Assembly (NCBI RefSeq): GCF_000374445.1
Contig: NZ_KB894407.1
Location: 1 to 64,000 of the forward strand
Direction of reading: 5' to 3'
Length of the DNA stretch: 64,000 bases
Origin: Actinokineospora enzanensis DSM 44649
Lineage (GTDB): Bacteria > Actinomycetota > Actinomycetes > Mycobacteriales > Pseudonocardiaceae
The position numbers were made by a program, and so were the translations under genes. Shown here one piece after another: positions 36,264 to 45,362 of this stretch (position 1 is its first letter; every line of letters starts with the position of its first letter). The notes under the pieces are model-generated. The model did not search any database. It was not told the DNA's origin and saw only the letters and a list, made by a program, of their open reading frames with translations.

Positions 36264-36946
36264 CAGAGGAGGCTCATCGGGTCGTGGTCTTCTCGACCGG
36301 GGTTGGGGACGGTGATCTCGCGGCGGATCACGCTGCGCCAGCCGTACTGGCGGTGGCGGGGGTCGAAGGAAAGTGGAACGTCCTGGACCAGGTCACTGGT
36401 GGGAGTCCCGGGCGCGCAGTCCAGCACGGCGTCCAACCGCACCTCCGGGTTCCGGTCTCGTTCCCGCACGGCGCGCGCGGCCAGCCACGGTGTGTGTGTC
36501 AGTGCGGACAGGACATCGCCATCGACCACCCCGTGGACGAGCTTCCCGGCGGGGGGACAAGACCGTCGTCCCAGGAACAACGGATACGCGGGCCGTTTGA
36601 GCGCGGCCACGAGTTCGTCGATCACCGCGTCGGGCCCCTGCACGGCCGCCACGAACACCGCGTCCGCCAGGTAGAACCGGTACGACAACGGCATGGATTC
36701 CGTCCCGTCCCGGTTCCGCGCGGTCTGGAAGTCCCGTTCCAGTTGCCCGGCCTGCTCGATCCGCACACCCATCGTCAGCGCGCGGAACTCGTCCAGGGAC
36801 TCGTCTCGTTGGACGCCCTTCGCCGCCGCCAGCAGCCCGATGACCCCGCTGCGGCTGGGCGCGCGGTCGGTGTTGCGCCGGGTGAACCGGCTGCGCGTGC
36901 CCCACGACTGCAACGGCGCCGCCAGCCGCAACACGAGCGTGCTCAC
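36263..36946 (-). CDS. cas5e: Cas5e (CasD) Cascade subunit
   Basis: This 227-aa RAMP protein has N-terminus TLVLRLAAPLQSWGTRSRFT, the typical Cas5e opening, followed by TDRAPSRSGVIGLLAAA. It has the FLGRRSCPP segment near residue 130. It binds the crRNA 5' handle in Cascade. It overlaps both neighbours by ATGA. Confidence 0.95.
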   Translation of the reverse strand: MSTLVLRLAAPLQSWGTRSRFTRRNTDRAPSRSGVIGLLAAAKGVQRDESLDEFRALTMGVRIEQAGQLERDFQTARNRDGTESMPLSYRFYLADAVFVAAVQGPDAVIDELVAALKRPAYPLFLGRRSCPPAGKLVHGVVDGDVLSALTHTPWLAARAVRERDRNPEVRLDAVLDCAPGTPTSDLVQDVPLSFDPRHRQYGWRSVIRREITVPNPGREDHDPMSLL

Positions 36947-38073
36947 GACGGAGCCCGTTCGGCCACCAGCGCTCCCAACGCCGCCACGGCCCCGTCGAGG
37001 GTCACCCGTTCGCCCAGTTCCGCCAGCGGTTCCACCCGTTCACCGCCGCCGAACGCCCACACCCGCACCGGCGTCTCGTCGAACGCCTCATGCAACTCCC
37101 GCGCGTGGTCGGCCAACCGCCGGATCGACGCCGCGATCCGGCCGCCCTTCTCGCCCTCCCCGACGGCGTCCTCGAACGCGCCCACCAGGTTGATCGGCTG
37201 AGTCTCCCGGGCCACCAGCAGCACCGCGTCCGGCAGCGTCCGGTTCGCGAACGTGTTCTGCTTGCCCGTCGGCATGCTCATCACGAACGCCCGCGCGAAC
37301 GCCTCCACCGCACGCCGGGTCGCGTCGGTGTCGCCGAGGTTCCCGCGCAGGAGGTCGACGTCGAGCGCGGCGTAGCGGTAGAGGGTGGACGAGTTGAACT
37401 CGACCGTGCCGATCATCCCGGCCCCGGAGTCCTCCTCGTCGTCGGCGGACTTGTGGTCGTCCACGGCGGTGAAGTAGTCGTACTCGTTGGTGACCCCGTG
37501 CACGCTCAACGCGTGCGCCACCTGCACGGCGGCCTCCACATTCAGGTCGGGCAGGTTCGCCACCATCCGCCCGAACAACGACACGTCCACCGAGTGGTCC
37601 CGGTCCGCGCGCGCCTTGGCCTCGCCCTTGTCGACGGCGATCTTGTCCCCGGTCGCGGTCCGGGCCGCCTCGACGGCCAGCGCGGCCAGGTTCCGGACCT
37701 GCCGGTGGGACAGGAACAGCAGGAACTCGGACTCGTCCTGCGCGTCCTTCTTGCGCGCCGCCTTCAGCTTGAACCCGGCCGCCTCCAGCACGGCCGTGGC
37801 CAGCTCCGGCGCCCGTTCCGCCAGGTCGGGCTCCTGCTCGGCGATCACCCCGCCGATCATCTCGACGACCTGCTTGGTCCGCACGCCCAGGTTCTCCCGG
37901 TCAAGCAACCGGTCGAAGGCGTCCCGAGTGGACCGTTTCCACGCCTGACTGGACACCCGCGCGCGGCGGACGCCGCCGTACACGGCGGTCTTGGGACTCC
38001 CGGTGTCGTCCCGGTTGATGTTGCTGGGCGGGACGGTCTGGATGACGTGGACGTCGATGATGGTGCGTGACAC
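36943..38073 (-). CDS. cas7e: Cas7e (CasC/Cse4) Cascade backbone
   Basis: This 376-aa protein starts with GTG (38073) and reads IIDVHVIQTVPPSNINRDDTGSPKTAVYGGVRRARVSSQAWKRS, the characteristic Cas7e N-terminus. The conserved DVSLFGRM and MPTGKQNTFANRT blocks are present. Copies of this subunit form the crRNA-coating filament. Spacing to cse2 is 10 bases; it overlaps cas5e. Confidence 0.96.
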   Translation of the reverse strand: MSRTIIDVHVIQTVPPSNINRDDTGSPKTAVYGGVRRARVSSQAWKRSTRDAFDRLLDRENLGVRTKQVVEMIGGVIAEQEPDLAERAPELATAVLEAAGFKLKAARKKDAQDESEFLLFLSHRQVRNLAALAVEAARTATGDKIAVDKGEAKARADRDHSVDVSLFGRMVANLPDLNVEAAVQVAHALSVHGVTNEYDYFTAVDDHKSADDEEDSGAGMIGTVEFNSSTLYRYAALDVDLLRGNLGDTDATRRAVEAFARAFVMSMPTGKQNTFANRTLPDAVLLVARETQPINLVGAFEDAVGEGEKGGRIAASIRRLADHARELHEAFDETPVRVWAFGGGERVEPLAELGERVTLDGAVAALGALVAERAPS

Positions 38074-38083
38074 GGCTGGGTCC

Positions 38084-38671
38084 TCAATCGTCCTGGGTAG
38101 CCCGTTTGGGCGGATAGTGGAAGTCCCGTCCCCACTTCAGCCGGACGCGTTCCGGGCCGCCCCGGAACTGCCAGGTGATGAGGTCGCGGGTGAGCAGCTC
38201 GTAGTCCAGCGCCTCCCCGGCCGCGCGTAGCAGCTGGATGACGCCGCGCAGGTGGTAGAGCATCTCGTCGAGCTCGTCGCTGGTCCCGAGCATGGCGAAC
38301 CGGCGCGGGATGGGATCGGTGGGCCGGATCCGGTCGCCGGGGTGCAGGCTGCGGATGGCCCGGCCCAGCCCGATGTTCTGTCGGTGCATGGCCTGCTTCT
38401 GCGACTGCTGGTGCAACGCGTAGAGGGCCATCGCGTGGTGGGCGGCGGTCTCGAAGTAGCTGGGCTCCTGGTCCCGGCGGCCGATGAACTCGTCCGCGAG
38501 GGTGTACTGCAGGACGTCCAGCACGCTGCCCGGCGGTTTGCCCACCGCGCGCCGCAGCCGGGCCAGGGCCGCGACGCTCTCGGAACGGTTGTTCCGGTAT
38601 CCGTGCTGCAACGCCCGGATCCGCGCGACCACCACCTCCTCGGGCCGCGGTCTCGGCTCCGCGTCGGTCAT
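38084..38671 (-). CDS. cse2: Cse2 (CasB, Cas11e) Cascade small subunit
   Basis: This 195-aa helical protein contains ALARLRRAVGKPPG, ALYALHQQSQ, RRFAMLGTSDELDEMLYHLRGVIQLLR and FHYPPKRA, the standard Cse2 pattern. The ATG overlaps the stop of the cas3-cas8e gene. It stabilises the R-loop in Cascade. Confidence 0.94.
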   Translation of the reverse strand: MTDAEPRPRPEEVVVARIRALQHGYRNNRSESVAALARLRRAVGKPPGSVLDVLQYTLADEFIGRRDQEPSYFETAAHHAMALYALHQQSQKQAMHRQNIGLGRAIRSLHPGDRIRPTDPIPRRFAMLGTSDELDEMLYHLRGVIQLLRAAGEALDYELLTRDLITWQFRGGPERVRLKWGRDFHYPPKRATQDD

Positions 38672-41600
38672 TCGTCGTCCTCCGTCCGGACGGGCGCCCG
38701 CGCGGTGGACAGCGCGGCGGCGAGGTCGAGCACGAACTTGCGTTCCGCCCGGGGCGTGTTGACCCAGTTGTCCCCGTTCATCCGCCCCTCCCAGGCCACC
38801 TGGGGAGCACCGGCGACCAACTGCCTGCCCAGCTCGCGCACCACGTCCCGGGCTGTCCCGTTCCATTCCGTCTCGACATCCAGCACGGCCGAGTCCGGGC
38901 CGAGCGCGGCGACCCAGCGGCGGAACAGGGGGTCGAGTTCGGAATAGGCGAGTTCCGTGGCCCGCGCACGGGTGCCTTTGTGCTCCAGCGTGTCCGGTGT
39001 GACCCCGGCGGCCAAGGCCAGGTTCGCGGCCAGCAAGCCCAGGACGTAGGCGGCCTTGTCGGTGGCGCGGACCCGGCCGAGCACGGTCTGTCGCAGCTCC
39101 GTCGCGCCCTGGCTGAGCAGGATCGCCTGAAGCGAGAGGCGGTCGTCGACCACCTCGGCGGTCGTGGAGCTCTGGCTGCCGTAGCTCATGCCGATGGTTC
39201 GCAGCCTGATCGGGTGAGTCCTCGGGATCACCTCGTCCACGATCAGGTCGGCGATGTGGTTGAGGACGAGGGGTGCCAGCCGCGGCTCGGCCTCGGCATT
39301 GGCCCTGCTGGACCTGACCACCGGCAACAGCGACTCCAGGCCGCGCCAGATCACGCGTTCCGGATTGTGTTCCAGCGGCATGTAGACGGTGGGTAGGCGC
39401 AGCTTCTGCTCCTGGGTCTCGCTGCGGCGCCACGCGGTGTGTGTCTCATGCTGTTGCATGTTCTGCGGGACGATCCGGTCGCCGTTGCAGACCAGGACAC
39501 CTGTGACCCGGTCGCCGGAACGGAACAGGCGGATCCGCCTGCTCTGCCAGGTGTAGAGGTCGATCGGTCCCGTCGCGTCCCGGTCCTGGTCCCGGGGCCC
39601 GAGTTGCGGGCGTTCCCATGCAGGCAGGTCGTCCTTGCTGCCCGGGACGAGATTGAGCAGAAGGGTCTCCAGGAGTGTCGTGCCCTCCACGAGCACACCG
39701 CCGAGATGTCCCGACCAGCCCACGCCGATCGGGTAGCCCTTGCCGTTCTTCACCCGGTCGTCGCCTTCCGCGCCGGACTTGATCCCGGAGGGGTCGAACG
39801 CGTGGCAGTGCACCACCCAACGGGCGGCTTCGGCGAACGACAGGGTGAGGTCGCGGTCCATGCGCATGGAGAAGAACGGGTTGCCGTTCGGCACGTCGGC
39901 GACCAGCTTGCTCAGTTCCGATACCTCGCCCTTCGCCGTGCGCAGTGTCGGGACCTGGAGGAACGGTGTGGTCGGGTGTAGCAGGTCGAACCTGTCGCGG
40001 TGCTTGTCCAGGTAGGCGGCGATCCTGTCGACGGGCAGGGTCTTGTCCTGCCACATCCGCACCCAGGCATCCGGCTCGTGGTCGAGTGCGCGGTGCAGGA
40101 TCGCGAGCAGCATCCGGACCAGGGCGAACGTCTGCGTCGGCAGGTCACCGATCAGCTCGGTCAGAGTGCCCGCGCGGTCGAAGACCTCCAGCAGTGACAG
40201 CTCGACCGTCTCCCCGGTCTTGTCCTGAGCCCGCAGCCACGGACTCGTGACCAGATCGAACGACGACACGGCGTCGTGTGTGTGGTGGACCAGCCCGCGA
40301 TGGAGGTCGTAGCGGAGATGATGGTCGAGCAGACGCGTGTGGCGGTTCTCGTCCAACGTGAGAACAAGGTGGCCGCTGAGCAGCGGATGGTCCTGGAAGG
40401 CCGGAACACGGTTCTTGCGGAGTTCCTTGAGCACGTCCCGGACGATCCCGCCGTGGCTGAGCGCGACCGGGAGCCGCAGCGTGCAGGTGGCCAGCGCCCT
40501 GGCCTGGTCCCAGCCGATCCCGGTCCCGATCGGCGTCCCGGCTTGTTGCGGAATCCAGTCCGGAACACGCAGCCCGTCCGGACCGCACACGACCACGAGC
40601 ACCTCAAGCGACTCGGCCCCGTCCCTGACCTGGGCGACACCCAGCGGGTGATCCTCGCTCGCGTCGTCGGTACGCCCACGCAGCCAGTTGACGAGATTGC
40701 CCTTGGCAACGGGCGCGTCGAGTAGGAACACACTCGCGCGCTGGATCCGCTCCCGCTCCTGGGCCTTGGCGGTTCGCTCTGCGGCTGACATCGCCGTGCG
40801 CCAGCCGGCAGGTCCCAGCGGTTCCGAACCGTAGGCGCTCTGCACGAGAGGTGAGATGTCGTGGGGGAGTGCTAGGGAGTGGCGTTCGTGCAGTAGCGCG
40901 GCTGCTCGGAGGAGTAGGTGCTCTCCATAGACACGTCGCGACCCCGCGACCGCGCGTACCGGGGTCGCCTGCCAGTCCTCGACACCGACGATCGCGAAGC
41001 TCGGTTTCGCGACGCCCTTGGGTCGCTTGCGCTCGTGCCGGTGAAGTCTGCCCAGGCGCTGGAGGAGGAGGTCGATAGGGGCTAGGTCCGTGACCATCAG
41101 ATCGAAGTCGATATCCAGCGACTGCTCGACAACCTGGGACGCCACAACGATATGCAACTTGGGCCGTGCGGTCGTCCCCGGCCCGAACCGGCGCAGCAGC
41201 TCCTGATCACGAACCGCCCGATCACAGGCGAGGAACCGCGAGTGTGTGACGGTCACCGCGTCCTCGCCGAACTCCCTGGTCAGCCGGTCGGCGGTGGCCT
41301 GGACCCTGGTCACGGTGTTGCGGATGACGGCCGCACAACCCCCGGTGGACAACTTCGCGCGGAGGTAGCCGACGAGGGCGTCCAATTCGTCGTCGAGCCG
41401 GTCGAGAATGACTTCGGTGGACTTGTCGACGAGAGGGACTTCCCGAGGAGAGAGGCCGGTGGCGGAAATGACGGGATAGGCGGTGGATTCGGCGGCGGTG
41501 GATCCGTCGTACGCGCGCAACAACTCGGCCCTGCGGTGATGGGGGAGCGTTGCGGAGAGGAGAACGACGGGGACTTTGTAGGCGCCCAACCAGGTCAGCA

Positions 41601-43020
41601 CACGATGGAGGAACTGTGACATATGAACGTCGTAGGCATGAACCTCATCAATGATCACCACCTTGCCCGCGACGGCGAGATGGCGCAACATGACGTGGCG
41701 ACTCTTGAGCCCGGCGAAAAGCAGCTGGTCGATCGTGCCCACCACGAACCGAGCCAACCCACCCTTCTTTCGCCCACTGAGCCACCAATGCGCAATAGCC
41801 GACTCGTCTCGCTCCTCGCCGATGCCGGTGAACCGCCCACGCCGCACCAGCCCGGAATACTCGTCATTCAAATGCGCCTTGCCATGCGCGAGATTGACCG
41901 TGACCGCCCCGTCCTTCCCGGGAAGCCCGTCCAACCACGCCCGAACCCGCCCGAACATCGCATCACTGGTCGCCTGCGTCGGTAGAGCGACGAACACCCC
42001 ACCCGCCCCACTCCGCCCCGCAAGAACCTCGGCGGCCGCCAACGCGGCTTCGGTCTTCCCCGACCCCATAGGCGCCTCGATGACGACCAGCCCCGGCCGG
42101 GGCTGGCTACTCGCCACCTCGATCGCCGCCTCCTGCATGGCCCGCGCCCGCCGCCCGAACCGCGCCCGAAAAAGCTCGCAGGCGTCCCCGCCGAACGCCT
42201 CCGGAACCCAGACCCCGCCCAGGTTCAGCTTCGCCCACGCCCCCGCGACCCGCTGCTCGGTGACCAGCTCATCCGGCTCCTGAGCCGTGATCGCCCCATC
42301 CCGCAGCGGAAACAACTCCTCATTGGACGCGATCCAGTCAGCCACAATCACAATCGCCGTCAACAACACCAACGCAGGCGTCCCAAGATCCACATCCCGG
42401 TACGCCGCCAGCGCGTCCTTACCCCCGATCCGCTCGGCCGCCCGCCCGAGAAACCGATCCCGCACCTGCTTCCAAGCCCCCGTGCCCACCAATTCCGAAA
42501 GCCCACTCACCTCGGCGATATGCACGCTCTCCGGCGGCACCCCATGATGACTTCCCACCACCGAAGCCAACTGCTTCGCAATCCCCCGAGGCGCAAACCC
42601 CAACTCCTGCGTCAGCCAGGTACGAACAACGAGATGCCCGGCCACCGCGTGATGGACACACCCCCGGTCACTGTGCCTCTTGATCCGCGCGTCAATCCCC
42701 AACCCCACCGACCCCATACGCGCCGCCAGCGCGTCCACCATGCAGGCAAAAGCCGGAGAACACTTGGCGATGTCATGCACGGAAGCCAGCCACACAACCA
42801 ACTTCTCGACCCCGCAGGCCCCGTCGGGCAGATCCTCCCCGATCCGCTCGACCACCGACCGAGGCAACCACTCCCGTACCAACAGCCGTGCCGCCCCAGC
42901 AGCATCATCAAGATGCTGCTGCAAGGGCAACCAACTCCGCTGATCCCGGCCCGCCTTCCCCCACACGGACAACCACGAGTCTTCCACCAACGGCAACGCC
43001 CACGTCCTCCTCACGCACAT
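38668..43020 (-). CDS. cas3-cas8e: Fused Cas3 nuclease-helicase and Cas8e (Cse1) of a type I-E system
   Basis: The protein is about 1,450 aa. Cas3 part (1 to about 915): HD nuclease residues in PLQQHLDD, SVHDIAK (H82-D83) and SHHG; helicase Walker A MGSGKTEA (about 320); DEVH box (about 455); LLSATLP; and VVEQSLDIDFDLMVTDLAP with QRLGRLHRH. From about 920 the sequence becomes Cas8e (FDLVTSPWL, SLLEVFDRA), about 530 aa to the end. So target recognition and cleavage are in one chain; similar fusions are known in some actinobacteria. Start uncertain: ATG 43020 is used, while GAGGAGG a few codons later could serve a TTG/GTG start. All catalytic motifs look intact. Confidence 0.93.
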   Translation of the reverse strand: MCVRRTWALPLVEDSWLSVWGKAGRDQRSWLPLQQHLDDAAGAARLLVREWLPRSVVERIGEDLPDGACGVEKLVVWLASVHDIAKCSPAFACMVDALAARMGSVGLGIDARIKRHSDRGCVHHAVAGHLVVRTWLTQELGFAPRGIAKQLASVVGSHHGVPPESVHIAEVSGLSELVGTGAWKQVRDRFLGRAAERIGGKDALAAYRDVDLGTPALVLLTAIVIVADWIASNEELFPLRDGAITAQEPDELVTEQRVAGAWAKLNLGGVWVPEAFGGDACELFRARFGRRARAMQEAAIEVASSQPRPGLVVIEAPMGSGKTEAALAAAEVLAGRSGAGGVFVALPTQATSDAMFGRVRAWLDGLPGKDGAVTVNLAHGKAHLNDEYSGLVRRGRFTGIGEERDESAIAHWWLSGRKKGGLARFVVGTIDQLLFAGLKSRHVMLRHLAVAGKVVIIDEVHAYDVHMSQFLHRVLTWLGAYKVPVVLLSATLPHHRRAELLRAYDGSTAAESTAYPVISATGLSPREVPLVDKSTEVILDRLDDELDALVGYLRAKLSTGGCAAVIRNTVTRVQATADRLTREFGEDAVTVTHSRFLACDRAVRDQELLRRFGPGTTARPKLHIVVASQVVEQSLDIDFDLMVTDLAPIDLLLQRLGRLHRHERKRPKGVAKPSFAIVGVEDWQATPVRAVAGSRRVYGEHLLLRAAALLHERHSLALPHDISPLVQSAYGSEPLGPAGWRTAMSAAERTAKAQERERIQRASVFLLDAPVAKGNLVNWLRGRTDDASEDHPLGVAQVRDGAESLEVLVVVCGPDGLRVPDWIPQQAGTPIGTGIGWDQARALATCTLRLPVALSHGGIVRDVLKELRKNRVPAFQDHPLLSGHLVLTLDENRHTRLLDHHLRYDLHRGLVHHTHDAVSSFDLVTSPWLRAQDKTGETVELSLLEVFDRAGTLTELIGDLPTQTFALVRMLLAILHRALDHEPDAWVRMWQDKTLPVDRIAAYLDKHRDRFDLLHPTTPFLQVPTLRTAKGEVSELSKLVADVPNGNPFFSMRMDRDLTLSFAEAARWVVHCHAFDPSGIKSGAEGDDRVKNGKGYPIGVGWSGHLGGVLVEGTTLLETLLLNLVPGSKDDLPAWERPQLGPRDQDRDATGPIDLYTWQSRRIRLFRSGDRVTGVLVCNGDRIVPQNMQQHETHTAWRRSETQEQKLRLPTVYMPLEHNPERVIWRGLESLLPVVRSSRANAEAEPRLAPLVLNHIADLIVDEVIPRTHPIRLRTIGMSYGSQSSTTAEVVDDRLSLQAILLSQGATELRQTVLGRVRATDKAAYVLGLLAANLALAAGVTPDTLEHKGTRARATELAYSELDPLFRRWVAALGPDSAVLDVETEWNGTARDVVRELGRQLVAGAPQVAWEGRMNGDNWVNTPRAERKFVLDLAAALSTARAPVRTEDDE

Positions 43021-43326
43021 GATCCCGGCGAAATGTAGGGGGGCACTACCTGACCGGCAAGGCAAAACCCCACACAGTCCCGATATTGGCCACCAACTGT
43101 CCTGCGCGACAGAAACAGGACATGCCGACACCTCGGACTGTCAGCGCCACCCGCGCGGGCCGTCGCGGACGGCTCGCCGGGAGCCTCGGACAGCGCCCGC
43201 TTACCACGATGTGGAAGACGTGGGTGGCGTTACCCGACGAAGCCGCTGATCAGAGGGGCTTCCATGATGCGGGAACGCGCGGGTGGCGATTGACGTGCCG
43301 GTGTCGGCGTCCCTAGCGTTCCTGGC
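43021..43326. other. Intergenic region upstream of cas3-cas8e; no CRISPR repeats
   Basis: These 300 bases separate the divergent cas operon and the sulfur operon. I looked for 28-29 base direct repeats at 55-65 base spacing and found none. A GTCGCGGACGGCTCGCC-type GC-rich stretch near 43,160 is not repeated. Promoters for both operons should lie here. Confidence 0.6.
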
Positions 43327-43404
43327 ATGAGATCGCCGGGGCTGACCGTTCGTCAGCATGTCGACCTGCTTCGGGTCGCCAGTTCGTTGTGTCCGGCGCG
43401 CTGA
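43327..43404 (+). CDS. Cysteine-containing leader peptide of the sulfur operon
   Basis: ATG 43327 to TGA 43404 encodes 25 residues with QHVDLLRVASSLCP near the C-terminus. Short peptides with HVDL..R..S.LC are known upstream of sulfur-assimilation genes in actinobacteria, where ribosome behaviour at the Cys codon is thought to sense cysteine supply. It lies 117 bases before the sulfonate importer operon. Downstream, 43435-43443 and 43451-43459 form a 9-bp stem with one mismatch, a possible attenuator arm. The peptide match is clear; the mechanism is inferred. Confidence 0.75.
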   Translation: MRSPGLTVRQHVDLLRVASSLCPAR

Positions 43405-43521
43405 GCCGCACCGCAGTCCACTTCGGCCGGTAGACCGCGTCCCGAGTCATGGGTCGCGGGGATTCGGCGACCGACACTCTCGCACAGACTCCTTGTGACC
43501 TAAGGGTAAGCAGACACGCTC

Positions 43522-44529
43522 ATGGGTACTTTCGCGCACTCCAGAATCGCCCGGATCATCGCCGCCGTGGGGCTCGTCGTCGGGTTGGCCGCCTGCGGCA
43601 GCTCAGCGGACGCGCAGGACGGGGGCGTCGTGGTCAAGTTGATCGACCCCGGCAACTACGGACCGTTGGCCTACGCCAAGAAGCACGGGAGCTTCGACGG
43701 GCCGCTGGCCGCGTTGAACGCCAAGGTGGAATGGGGTGGGTCGTACGCGTCGTTCACCGCGACGACGGATGCCATTCACTCCGGGGCGGTGAACTTCGCC
43801 GAAGGGGCGTTCTCGCCCGCGTTGGGGTATCTGGCCACTTCGGACGACATCCGGATCGTGGCGGTCAAGGATGTGGTGACCGACCCGCGTGCGGGCGCCG
43901 GTGACGGACTGATAGTCCAACCGGACAGTCCGATCAAGACTGTCCAAGACCTACGTGGCAAGCGGGTCGCGGTGAACAAGGCCGGGCGCGGCGAGTACCT
44001 GCTGCTGCTCGCGCTCAAGCAGGCGGGCATCCCGGCCGACCAGGTGCAACGCGTCTACCTGCAGCAGGACCAGGCCGCGTCGGCGTTCGCGACCGGGCAG
44101 GTGGACGCCTGGGTGGCCATCGTGCGGGCCTTCCCGCAGGCGCTGGCCAAAGGGGCCCGGGTGGTCTTCCGTGGTCGTGACCTGCCCTCCGACGACCTGA
44201 ACATGTTCGTCGCGCGCACCGACCTGCTCGACAAGAACCCCGAGGTGGTGCGCACACTGATCCGCGTTCTGTCCGAACTGGATGAACAGGAGAAGGCGAA
44301 GCCGGAGGAGTTCCAGAACGTCTTCGCCGCAGAGGGGCCGACCGCGGCGTCCGGGGTGCAGCTGGAGAACAACATCGCCGTCGCCCGTTACGACAACATC
44401 CTGCGCCTCCCGCAACCCCAGGATGAGGACCGGCTCGCCGGAGTGTCCGCAGTCTTCGTCGACAACAAGGTGCTGCCGAAGGCCTCCGACCCCAAGAAGG
44501 TCTTCTACGCCTGGGGCGACCGGAAATGA
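43522..44529 (+). CDS. Sulfonate-type ABC transporter substrate-binding lipoprotein
   Basis: This 335-aa protein has signal peptide and lipobox LAAC (C25). The mature SsuA/TauA-like fold has NYGPLAYAKKHG, DAIHSGAVNFAEGA, DLRGKRVAVNKAGRGEYLLLLAL and GQVDAWVAIVRAF. It captures an organosulfur compound outside the membrane and delivers it to the permease. Its stop overlaps the permease ATG. It is the first gene after the cysteine leader peptide. The ligand is probably an aliphatic or aryl sulfonate or sulfinate, judged from the downstream oxygenases. Confidence 0.9.
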   Translation: MGTFAHSRIARIIAAVGLVVGLAACGSSADAQDGGVVVKLIDPGNYGPLAYAKKHGSFDGPLAALNAKVEWGGSYASFTATTDAIHSGAVNFAEGAFSPALGYLATSDDIRIVAVKDVVTDPRAGAGDGLIVQPDSPIKTVQDLRGKRVAVNKAGRGEYLLLLALKQAGIPADQVQRVYLQQDQAASAFATGQVDAWVAIVRAFPQALAKGARVVFRGRDLPSDDLNMFVARTDLLDKNPEVVRTLIRVLSELDEQEKAKPEEFQNVFAAEGPTAASGVQLENNIAVARYDNILRLPQPQDEDRLAGVSAVFVDNKVLPKASDPKKVFYAWGDRK

Positions 44530-45362
44530 CCGCCGCGTCGGTCCTGCTCGCACCCGCCCTGGAGGCCCCGGAGTTCCTGGGCGCGAAGACCCGCAACCGG
44601 TGGCTGTCACTGCTGCTGCGGGGAAGCGTGCCCGCGCTGGTCCTGGTCGCCTGGTGGTACACCACGACGCACGGCCTGGTGTCCACAGAGGTCCTCGCGT
44701 CGCCCGGCCAGGTGGTGCAGGCATTCTGGGAGCTGGTGAACACCGGGCAGCTGTGGGAGTTCGGGCTGGCCTCCTTCCAGCGTGCCGGGCTCGGCGTGGC
44801 GATCGGGGTGAGTGCCGCGCTGGTCCTCGGCCTGGTCAGCGGCTTGTCCCGGCTCGGCGAGGAACTGGTCGACGCCACCGTGCAGATCATCCGGGTCGTT
44901 CCGTTCCTGGCCCTGGTACCGCTGTTCATCTCGTGGTTCGGGGTGGACGAGGCGTTCAAGGTGGCGCTGATCGCGGTCTCGTCCGCCTCCCCGATGTACG
45001 CCTACACCTACCTGGGCGTCCGCTCGGTCGACCGCAAGGTGGTGGAGGCGGCACGCGGGTTCGGGCTGCGCGGTTGGCGGCTGGCGGTCGGTGTGGTCGT
45101 GCCCAGCGCGTTGCCGAACATCCTGATGGCGCTGCGGATCTGTCTGGGCATCAGCCTGGTCGGGTTGATCGCGGCCGAGCAGGTCGGGGCCACCGCGGGC
45201 ATCGGCTACCTGGTGACGCTGGCACAGCAGTACTACCGCAACGACTACATGGTGCTCTGCATCGTGATCTACGCGTTGATCGGGATCGGGGTGGACCTGG
45301 TGATCAGACTGGTCGAACGCACCGCCATGCCCTGGCTGCGGCACGGGACGGCGACCGCATGA
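44526..45362 (+). CDS. ssuC: ABC transporter permease, SsuC family
   Basis: This 278-aa inner-membrane protein has six predicted helices. The cytoplasmic EAA loop reads EAARGFGLRGWRLAVGVVVPSALPNI, which docks on the ATPase. It overlaps neighbours on both sides by 4 bases (ATGA), so stoichiometric synthesis with SsuA and SsuB partners is likely. Confidence 0.92.
   Translation: MTAASVLLAPALEAPEFLGAKTRNRWLSLLLRGSVPALVLVAWWYTTTHGLVSTEVLASPGQVVQAFWELVNTGQLWEFGLASFQRAGLGVAIGVSAALVLGLVSGLSRLGEELVDATVQIIRVVPFLALVPLFISWFGVDEAFKVALIAVSSASPMYAYTYLGVRSVDRKVVEAARGFGLRGWRLAVGVVVPSALPNILMALRICLGISLVGLIAAEQVGATAGIGYLVTLAQQYYRNDYMVLCIVIYALIGIGVDLVIRLVERTAMPWLRHGTATA

Noticed and set aside
43021-43520. Possible CRISPR array beside the cas operon
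   Set aside because: No direct repeat of 28-29 bases at regular spacing exists here or downstream of cas6e.
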